The notes under the pieces were generated by a model. It was not told the DNA's origin. It was given only the letters and a program-made list of their open reading frames with translations, and did no database searches. A DNA stretch of 64,000 nt from Chaetoderma sp. LZ-2023a. Taxonomy: Eukaryota; Mollusca; Caudofoveata; Chaetodermatida; Chaetodermatidae. How positions within the stretch are numbered: the stretch's first letter is position 1; each line of letters opens with the position of its first letter. The stretch is from contig CM067366.1 of NCBI GenBank assembly GCA_034401795.1, positions 79,803,647 through 79,867,646 on the forward strand. Reading direction: 5' to 3'. This document shows positions 23,701-34,300 of this stretch, piece by piece. The position numbers were made by a program, and so were the translations under genes.

Positions 23701-26700
23701 GAGGAGGGCCCAGGACCTTTAAATCAGGTGACTTCTAGTAAAATTAGCGAGTTTTTCCCCCGGTGTAATGTGTTTCCGGGACTCGCGTTTACCGTGATAA
23801 GCGCCTTGTTTAGTTGGTTTATTTCAACTAGGTGCTATATAATACTAATCTCTCTTTGTGTTTATGTCCACAGGTCTGTGTGACGATATGTAATGGACAT
23901 CACATCAGCAGAGGGTTTGTTTCTCTCCACCATGGTTCCATTTCCTACTAATACTGTTAGGTTATCTAACCAAAAATTTTATGTCCAGTGAGTCGGAGGC
24001 CTAGTATAAAGGTCTTCTCACTTTGCCCTCTTGATCCAATTCCTTCCCCTAGAGGTGGAGAGAGTTAAGAGGCGTTCAGTTGGTGGAGTGCTCCAGTTCA
24101 TCACGTTGGATGGTTTGTCTATACAAAGTGTCAGGTATCTAATTATTGATATGAGGTGATGTTAATTATTTAGAGAGTAAAGGGAGATAATTAACAGTAT
24201 TTGCCATTGTTATCAGTATATATCTGATGGTTGTGTAGTCGAAATGTCCATTCTGCACATGTTCTGGTTAGAGATACAATTCGTCCTTGCACTTGGATGT
24301 TTGTTGGGGATCGATTTTTTCCTGTCATAGGATTAATGACGTCATAATCAGCCTTGCTCTTTATTAACAATTAAAGTTTGTCCAAAGCTGGTTTTCTGAT
24401 GAATATTGATCTTTATGATCAATTTCCTTCTCTTGAGTTGGTTGAGTTTCTGAGCTTAACTAGATTGCTCATACTCCTCGTCCTTTGCCCTGTTTCAGAG
24501 ACCTGGTTGTGCGTCCTGTGGACGATTTTTGAAGGACAAGTTTGTGCCTCATCTCTGTTATCAGTGTAGCCCCTGTGGTCCCTTGCTTAATTGCGAGATA
24601 TGTAAGCACTGGGGGGGGGGGGGGGGGGGGGGGCGAGCTAATGTCCGAATTCTTGTGCTTGCAGGCGAAGGACAAGGTGGTGGAGGAGGAGAAGAAGAAG
24701 CAGAAAAGAGAGGGTGTGAGTAAGAAGGGTAAGAGGAAGGCCTCGTCCGCGGTGGACATGGAGGCCTTCCGGATCGAGATGTTGGGAGAGATGAGGAGGA
24801 CAATAAAGGATTTGGTTCCAGAGTTGCTTCGTGGCATGCTTCCTGGACCAAACCCTTTGCTGTCCGCTTTATCTGCTTCGGAGCAGGTAATCCCCACCTC
24901 TGAATCACCTTTCCTTAGTACGCTTCCGTTGTTCGAAGATTCAGAGGTGGCCCCATTAGAAGGGGCGTTCCACGACCCTGGCAGCAGGCTTAGTGCCGCG
25001 CCGAGGGGCCGTGGACGGTTGTCGCTGGAACCCGCGGGCTGCTTATCAGTCCAGGGGTATCCGCACGCCGCGGGTGCCAGTACCTCCTATGGCACCTTCC
25101 CTGGCCAGTCCAGGTTAGCTGTCTTTGCTGACCCGGAGTCTAATCTGTCTGGCCAGGAGGATGAGGATTACCTGTTGGGGTCGCCGTCTGAGGACGTGGC
25201 CATGGATTATGACGTCTGTGCACCCCTCGCGGGGAATACAGGCGACTTATTCCACGGTTCTACTCACGCAGGGGTAGAATCCACGGTTCAGACTGTGGCC
25301 CTGGGTGCTGAGGGCCAGCGTTACCGCATACCTCGGCTTGCCGAGAGTGTCGCTGGTGCTGGCCGGGGCCGTGGTGGGGCGGTATGTGCCCCGCGCTCTA
25401 CCACGGCGCCTGCTCCTGGTCAAGCCAGTGAGATTAGCATGCCGGTGTTGTCAGGCCCGCACGCTCTCCCTGGCTTACCAGGGGTATCAGCGTATCCGCC
25501 GTCAAGCTCTGTTGCTTGCGCTCAGGAGGAAGACGAAGGCCCCCATCTTGTAGAGCGCTCGCAGCTAGCCACGGAGGAGGATTGGTCTGACGCTTGCCAG
25601 TGGTTGGTGAGTGTTAGGTCAGATCTGCCCGTGGAGCAGTCGGCTAGCCAGCATGACCACAGGCCGTGGTTAGCTGGTAAGCCTACTGCTAACGCTATGC
25701 CTTCTCTGCCGCTGGCAGAGCATGTCGTTGACATGTTCGAGGCGGCGGAGACGTCCATTAAGTCGAGTGGACGTCTCGCGAAGGTCCCGCGCGAAGTGGC
25801 CAAGCGTTGCCGCATCGTGCCCCTGGATTACCAGCGGTACGGTGTGGTACCTAAGCCGAGCGTGGATGACCGCGCGGCTTTGGGTGAGGATGCGCGGCCA
25901 GGCTCCCGTTCTGACACGGGAGTCTTGTGTTCGAACGCGTTGCGTTCAGCAAATACCGCGTTGCGTGATGCGGAGGAGAGTGGGAGGGCTTCGATTGCCG
26001 CTCTGTCCCACGTCTCCCAGCTGTTACAAGGGGTAGTAACAGCATCCGCATCGCGCCAGCCAAGTCCGGTCACAGTCCAGCGAGCCATCCAGGATGGTAT
26101 CAACCTGGCGCTGGACTGTATGACTCGGGCGGTGACCAGGAGTGTCCGGGCAAGACGCACATTTGCCTTGGACAATCTGTGCCCGTCCCAGGACCTGTAC
26201 AATAGGCTACTGCGTACGCCTATAACAGGTCCTGGTCTCTTTGGAGGTGAGGGATGTCGACACCTCCAGGAGACGGTTACTCTGGTAAATAACCAGAGGG
26301 CGCTGCGCGAGCAGTTTGAGGTGCTTCGTCGTGCTAACGTTCGCGCCGCACCCCCTGCGTATCGTCCCCTGCAGGCTCGAGGTGGTGGTGGCCAGGTCAG
26401 AGGCCAACCACCATCGCAGCGTCGGCCTCGGCCGCATGCGATTCGGCCAGCAGCGAGGGGGGCGCAGGCTCCTGAGGCGCAGTCAGCCAGGCAGCCGCCC
26501 GCGCACCGAGGTGCGCGCGGTGCTGGTCGTGGCGCGCGAGGATCTGGGCGTGGTAATCGTTCCTGATGGGACTGTTACCGCGGTGAGAACCGCTCCGGTG
26601 TTTCTGGCAAAGGAGACAGTGCCGCTCTTGCACTCCTTATGTCCACCTCTATCCCTAGGTGGACCGGTGGGAGGCCGGCTAGCCGACCACATGCAAGAGT

Positions 26701-29700
26701 GGGAACGGTTAACTCAGGACCGTTTAGTCTTGCGATGGCTTTCAGTCGGGTATCATCCCGATTGGATGACAGGCCCGCCATCGCGACTGTCTCTCGTGCC
26801 GATCTGGACTCCAAATCCGAGAGATCCAGAGCAAAGGTTGTGTATCGAGGAGGAAATAAATTCCCTCATACAAAAAGGAGCTATTCAGCCGGCACAAAGG
26901 TGTCCGGGCTTCTATTCAACCCTGTTCTTAGTAACAAAAAACACCGGAGGGTGGAGACCAATTCTCAACCTCAAGCCATTGAACAAGTTCATAGAGACGC
27001 CCAGTTTCAAGATGGAGACTGTGCGCTCGGTGTTGGCGGGGTTAGAGAGGGGAATGTGGACAGCGTCGATAGATTTGAAGGACGCTTATTTCCACATCCC
27101 CATACACAGGAGTTTCTGTCGCTTCCTGAGATTTGCATTCCAGGGCAGACAGTGGGAATTCAGGGTGTTACCCTTCGGAATTTCCACGGCTCCTCGGGTT
27201 TTCACCCGTGTGGTTCTTGCGATCACCGCATACCTCCGCAGGAGAAGCATAGCAGTCCACACGTACATAGACGACTGGCTGTTGAAAGCGCACACCCAGG
27301 AAAGTTTATCGGCCAGTCTGGAGATTGTTTTGAAGACTCACAGACTTGGGCTGGATGATCAATTTCCCAAAATCAGAGCTGACTCCATCCCAGAAGTTTG
27401 TTTACCTGGGGATGTTCTTCGATCTAGAGACAGGATATGTTTTTCCTACTCAGGAGAGAGTTCAGAAACTCGTCTCATTGATTCAGTCAGTGTGCGACAG
27501 TCGTCATGTCCTGGCACGGGTTTACTTGAGAATGCTGGGGTTGATGGTTTCGTTGGAACCAGTCATTCCTCAGGCCGCCTTACGCAGGCGGCCGATCCAG
27601 TTATTTCTCATGACACAATGGACCCAGAGTACAGGTTCGCTGGACTCGAACGTGTCAGTGTTGGCGCCTCTGATTCATCACCTGGAATGGTGGGTGGACA
27701 CAGAGAATCTCTTGGTGGGGGTTATGCTAACCCCTCCCCACCCATCAGGTGACTGTGTATACAGATGCATCGATGGAGGGCTGGGGAGCTTGCCTGGAAG
27801 AATCCACGATATCAGGGCTTTGGGATCTGGATCAGTCCAAGGAACATATCAATCTACTGGAGCTAAGAGCAGTAGTCCTGGGCCTCGAACATTTCTTACA
27901 GAAAGTTCAGGGCAAGTTTGTTCTTATTCGTTCAGACAACTCAACAGTTGTGACTTACATAAACCGCCAGGGCGGAACGAAGTCGCCCAGTCTCTGTATG
28001 ATGACATGGAGACTGCTTTGTTGGTGCCTGGATCACCAGATTACCTTGAAAGCAGTTCATATTCCGGGACGGTTAAATCTGCTAGCAGACTCATTGAGCC
28101 GAAGGATGAGTGTTTTACCCACGGAATGGCAACTAAATCAATGTGTGGTGGATCGTCTGTTCGACCATTGGGGGAAACCCAACATCGATTTGTTCGCAAC
28201 GAAGAAGAATGCGAAGATGACGACGTACGTCTCTCCGATTCCGGATCCAAGCGCTTTCGCAACAGATGCGTTCGCTATCAGCTGGGGGAGAATGTATGCA
28301 TACGCATTCCCTCCAGCAATCCTGATTCCAAAAATTCTTCAGAAAATCAGACAGGAGGAATGCCAAGTGCTTCTGATCGCCCCGGATTGGCCAAGCCGAT
28401 CATGGTATACGGATCTGCTGGACCTTCTGGTCTGCAATCCGGTTCCTCTGCCTCTGATGGACGACATTATCTTCCAGGGCAAGGCCCTTCACAACAATCC
28501 GTCAATGTTCAGATTGACTGCGTGGATGTTGTCAAGGAATCTAGAATTAAGGAGGGCTTTTCTGAGCAAGCAGCCATGTTTATGGCCAAAGCCAGGAGGG
28601 GGTCAACCTCCAGAGCATATAATTATAAAATCAACAGATTTGCAGAATGGTGCTCAAAAAGATGTATTGATCCAATGGATTCATCTATTCAGGTAGTAGC
28701 TGATTTCCTCTGTCACCTGTATGATGCCTATAGCCTCAAGCCTAACTCTATTGCTGGTTATAAGTCAGCTTTAATGTCTGTTATTCCTTGCTTGGCTAAG
28801 AGGGGAAGTGATGAAGTAAATACATTAAATGTATTAATTAAAGGCATGGGCAATCTAAGACCAAGGAATCCCCCTGTGATTCCGTCTTGGAGTTTATCGC
28901 TAGTGCTTCAAGTACTAGGTGATAAGCCTTTTGAACCACTTAGTTCCATTTCTATGAAACTATTAACACTGAAGACTGTGTTTTTAATTGCTGCGGCCTC
29001 GGCTAGGCGTAGAAGTGAAATTCATGCCTTATCAGCCGAGGATGACCGTTTTGTGGTTTCAGGGGAAGGCCTTAAGCTGCTACCTAGGATTAATTTCTTG
29101 GCTAAGAATCAGTCGTTGAAATATCCAGGTCAACCTATTGTTTTGCCTGCTTTAACTAGATATGATCCTAATTCTAAAGCATGGTGTCCCGTCCGGGCGC
29201 TTCTCCGGTACAAACAACGTACATCGGAGTGGCGCACCGACCAGTCGGCGTTATCGTTGTCATATATTGAACCCCATGGCAGGGCTTCTAAAGACACCAT
29301 TTCCAGGTGGATTGTAGAATGCATTCAGTTTTGTCATAAATCCGCCACCGGGAAGCAGGTTGACGTGGCCAAGGCTCACAGTGTCCGCGGCGTAGTGACA
29401 TCCACCGCCCTATTTAATGGGGTCCCTGTGGATGATATTATGTCGGTGGCTCAGTGGCACTGTGAGTCAAGTTTTACAGACCATTATCTCCGTGACACCT
29501 CTAATCCTCTTGCCTTGTCGATTTTGAAAAAATAACTAGGTTTATATTTTTGATGAGGTTTCCTCATTGCTTATATATTTCACAATTAATTTATGGAAAC
29601 AACCACTTTTTTGGGACTGCATCATTCTTCACCAATGGGAAGATGATGTCAGCAGCCATTTCAACAAGGTCAGTCTTGTGCATGGGTTGTCCATTGTTGA

Positions 29701-31308
29701 TTGTCTTGTCACGTTACCCGTTATTAATATGATGATGGTTTTGTGTATTTATGTGCTTCATTGTTGAGAGTATACGAAAATGGAGCTTTTTCGTCTCTGT
29801 CCTGTAGTACATGGCACTTGTACGTAGAGAGCGTATAGGACATTGAGGTCATTCGACTCTTCCTCCCAGGAAGGAGGGGGGGGAGCGCATATGACATTCG
29901 GTCATCTCTCATACATCGGTGGTGTTATCCGATGGTTAGTCAAATCCTGACTGTTTTTTCATACAGTTTCAGAAGTTTAAGTGCCTTAAACGCAGAAAAG
30001 CGTATAGAGATGAGCTGGTCTTTTGACCTCGCCTCCCTCCCGCCGAATTCACTGTCGAATTCTGGCAATATCAAAAGTATTAGGGAGGTAAGTATACTCT
30101 TGATGTGAAATAAACGAAATCAAGGATTTATTTTTTCACGAGAGAGTTGATACTTACCTCCCTAGATACGGACCCGGCCTCTCCACCCCACAGAGGCTCG
30201 GTCTTCAGGCTCTTAATAGTTGCATGTGTATCAGCCAATAAATTAGTCAGAGGAAGTGCTAGTCTGCGCATGCGCGGTGGTGGGGCTGGCATCCGCCAGA
30301 CTACACTCTGACTCCCTGCCCAGTAGGGGCACCTAACTGTTTTAATCTGAGTGTTTATTGAGTGAAAGCCGATATTTAGCAATATCAAAAGTATTAGGGA
30401 GGTAAGTATCAACTCTCTCGTGAAAAAGGAAATCCTTGATTTCGTTTATTTCAAATGAATATTTTGCATCATAATATTTTATCTGAATTCTCATTTACTA
30501 CAGCCTGGTTAGTTTTTGTGGAATTGTACAACTTTGTAGTGGCCCAAGTAAAGGGGAGGAGCTGGCAATATGAGAAAACCTCAATCCCTGCTACCTCTAT
30601 TCCCTTCTTATGTTGGCCGGTTGCTAGATATCGATCAGTACAAGTTACTCTAGCGGGAGCGAGCGTAGGGCTATGTATTCTCAGCATATATGGTGGTCTA
30701 TTTAGTAAGTGGTATAATGGCTAAGTTGTACGCCTGCGTGGAGATTTCCATCCCTATTTGGGACGAGGTGGTCACAGGTTATCTCGCGATCTCCACGCAG
30801 GTGCGTCTCTGCAGAGGTTTCAGAAAGAGGTGTAATTTCGTGGCAAATTCTAATCATCTGTAGGGCCGATTTTATTATTTAAGCTGTTGGGATATAATTT
30901 AACTGAAGACAGTTATAATTTAGCATTTAATATCGGGATTCATGTAATTTCTTGTTTTTATTGTGGATTGTGGAAAAAGTTCAGCAACTATTTCAGGAGC
31001 GCTATATACGTTGAATATGTTATCATACTGCTTAAACCTCCCTCTATTTTTCCCATCGCTATAATACCGATATTAAAGGTATACTGGTATGGAAATTGAT
31101 ATCGATACCGGTATTCATTTTTCTAATACTGTGAAGCCCTAATTTTAAATCAGGAGTGTTGTAATAGATTTCCTTCAAATTTAGTATATTGTATACTACA
31201 AGCACGCAAGTTATATTTAAGGATACTTCTACAGATGTGCCATTGTTTAGCAGAAATGCTATACAAACTCTTGAAGGATAGCTTTACTTACTAATGCACA
31301 CACGCATG

Positions 31309-31349
<41 letters not shown>

Positions 31350-34300
31350 ATGTGTGTGTGTGTGTGTGTGTATATATACACCTGTGCAAAAGTTAAGCAC
31401 CAGCAAAAACAATAGAACGTAGAAACATGATGGTACAACTAGGCTGCCATACTTTTTGTCCCCGCGTTAGCTGACATAATTCCAAGTACGAAATGCACAT
31501 GCATGCAGGACTTCACGCCGCTTGATGTCCGTGCGTGGCGGGAAACAGCACACGTGTTCAGTTATGTAAAAGTCCAGTTTGAGGTGTAGAACATTACATA
31601 CAGATTTAGGCGACAAGATTAGGAATTTTGTGTTCATGACCGTGGTTTATTTGTACAGAGAGAATTAGCTCTTGATTGTGAACCGCTATGGCAAGACGAA
31701 GGTTAAGTGATCGTGTGAAATGGCAAATCATAGGCATGCATACCACTGGTATGTCATGCAGAGAGATTGGCAGACAGCTGAACATTAACCATACTGTAAT
31801 CGGGCGTTTGATTGCAAAACATGGGCAAACTAACGAGGTGAAGAACAGGCCTAGATCTGGAAGACCGAAGAAGACTACTGCCCGTGATGATCGAGCCCTA
31901 CTATGCCTTGTTAGGAGATCTCCATTCACCAACAGCAGAGGGCTCAGCCAGCAATGGGAAACGTGCAATAGAGTGTCAATGTCTACCGTCAAAAGGAGAC
32001 TGTATGCTGCTGGCATTAAAGCTAGGAGACCTGTCAGACGTCCTCTCCTCACTGCACACCACAAAGAGGAGCGTCTGAGGTGGTGCAACGAAAGAAGACA
32101 CTGGAACATGAGATCCTGGAGACGGGTACACTGGTCCGATGAAAGTCGGTTCCTGCTTCATGCCACAGATGGTCGAACTCGTGTATGGAGGTCCAGACGC
32201 ACGGCGTACGACCAACGTAACATCATGGAAGAAGTTCCATTTGGTGGAGGTTCCGTTATGATATGGGGGTGCATCTCATTTGATTGTAAGCTGGATCTGT
32301 TGACTGTACCTGGAACACTAAATGGACAAAGATATCAAGATTCCATACTGGATAGAGTTGTGGTCCCTCATTTTGTAAATCATGCACCTGGAACCCACCC
32401 TATATTCATGGATGACAACGCCCGACCACATCGTGCTAGAGCTGTGCATGAATACCTCCGCCAGAATGCCATCGAAACCCTACCATGGCCAGCAAGGAGC
32501 CCTGACCTGAACCCTATTGAGCATATCTGGGACATTCTGGGAAACATGGTGAGAAGGAGGGATCCTCCTGTGCAGAACCTACAGGAATTAACAGACGCAC
32601 TCCATCTTGAATGGCAACGAATACCACAATGGCGTATCAGTCGGTTGGTGACCAGCATGAGACGTCGTGTCCAGGCCGTCATCCAGGCACAAGGTGGATA
32701 TACCCGGTATTAATAATGACAGTCTCAAACTCGTGCACAGATGTTAAACTTCGTTTTCAGACACCATTAATGACAATCTAGCCACGTGTGTCAACTGTAG
32801 GGCAATAGTTGTCAGTTGTGTCAACGTAACCATATTCAGGCCTCGTTTTCAAGTTCAAACAAAAACATACAGTGTTTCCCCACCATCATAATCAGCATTC
32901 CTCTAGTTGCATTATTACCTCTTGCACTAAGATGGATGGGTACATACATGTTTATGCTATTGCTTTCTTCATAGCACATGAATATACCCTCGCATGTGCG
33001 TAAAAATAGGGTGGTGCTTAACTTTTGCACAGGTGTATATATATATATATATGTGTGTGTGTGTGACAACTTTCTGCTCACAGATAAGTTTCATAGTTAG
33101 CCTTAAAAGATAAAAAAGTTAAATCATGTGTTTGCCGGAGAGAAATTCGGACTACAATTATGCCCGGTCTAAAAATGACTTGTCTTGTCTAGACATCATC
33201 TATGGATACAGACTTGTATCAACACCTTAATGGTGGTGCCAGCTAAACCGACCTCTGCAGTGGGGTTCATGAATGTCCATTTGCGGATCAAGAGAAGAAT
33301 ATCTTTGAAAATTGATGACTGGACTGTCTGGCTTGATAACCGAGCCAGTTATTTCAGTGGTAAATTGTCAAAGATAGACGCCTTCTCTTGAGTTGCAACT
33401 GGACATTCAATGATAAAATATTTAGAATTTCTTGACCAAATCTGACCTTTAACCCTTACCTCTCTGGTGTCAGAATTTTAAATTTTCAAATTAAATTGAA
33501 AGATGAACTGGTGCTCATTTTCCAAACAAATTGTGTGGGAGATGGTGCTGTCGTAGACAGCAACATCTTCCACCAAAATTGTTGTAAAATGTACACCAGT
33601 TTCTTTGATATTGACTCAGTAAAAGATGGAATATTGACATCGGAGTGGTAATGGTTAAAGTGTTACGAGACCATTAAAAGTTAAATCATTATTGCAGCTG
33701 TTGTTGTTAGCTCACCTGGCCTGAAAGGCAAAGTGAGCTTATGCCGTGGCGACTGTCCGTCGTCCATCCGTCAACCGTTCCTTTAAAACGACTTATCAAG
33801 AACCGCTTGGACGATTTCAATTATATTTTGGCAGGAAGCATCCTTAGGGCATAGGGATCCAAGTTTGTTCAAACGAAGCCGATCGGACAATTTGGCCGGT
33901 GACCATCTTGGATTTTGCCCAATTTTTAGAAACGTCTAAAAATCTCTTTAACCACTTGGGGGATTGAAGGAAACCATGAAATATGATTCAAGGCAAGAGC
34001 TCAACCAAGATTGTTCAGGGGAATTTGATTGGTCAAATGGTTCGGCGGCCATCTTGGTTGACCTAGTTTTAGCGAAAAGAACTTCTCCAGAACTGCTGAA
34101 GGGATCGGGCCAAAATTTGGTAGATATGATTACTGACTAAGGGCCAGTAAAGTTTGTTAAAGGGAAGTTGATCCATCAGGCAGCCGTGGGCCAATCGAAT
34201 TATAGCGGGTTTGGTGGCCATATTGGACTTTTTTTATTTGATGGACTTTGAGACTGAAATTGTTTTTGTATAGGTTTTTGGGTATTCTATTTTGAAATTT

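Larger units (their letters stand above)
23399..30453 (+). mobile_element. DIRS retrotransposon A3 (full length, 7.05 kb)
   Basis: Both ITRs (23397-23585 and 30233-30453), the ICR (30067-30170) and all protein regions in DIRS order are present. Precise ends can be placed because an uninterrupted copy of the target repeat exists at 13790-13960: left flank CACAATTTCA and right flank TTTCAAATG overlap only in TTTCA, so there is no target duplication. Frame breaks (a 23-G run in ORF1, single-base indels near 27345 and 27743, GTG in place of the recombinase ATG) suggest a recently inactivated copy, or sequencing errors in homopolymers. It is in sense orientation with PPAT. Confidence 0.93.
14475..31141. 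mobile_element. hAT-like element with 8-bp target duplication, enlarged by nested insertions
   Basis: TAGGGCTTCAC begins at 14475 and its inverse GTGAAGCCCTA ends at 31141. Both ends are flanked by ATTTTAAA (14467-14474 and 31142-31149), an 8-bp direct duplication. Inside each end an ATACCGGTAT block also matches in inverse orientation. An 8-bp duplication with TAGGG-type termini fits hAT transposons. The original element was presumably short and non-autonomous, since no transposase is visible. It now contains the 149-bp array with B1 and the repeat with A3. Confidence 0.75.

Noticed and set aside
24469..24908. Antisense frame with poly-Pro in A3
   Set aside because: It reads the complement of the G run and of the ORF1 start; no independent support.
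31606..32109. Antisense frame of 167 codons over the Tc1 transposase (also at 52619-53122)
   Set aside because: A shadow of the transposase on the other strand; it is kept in both copies only because they are near-identical DNA.
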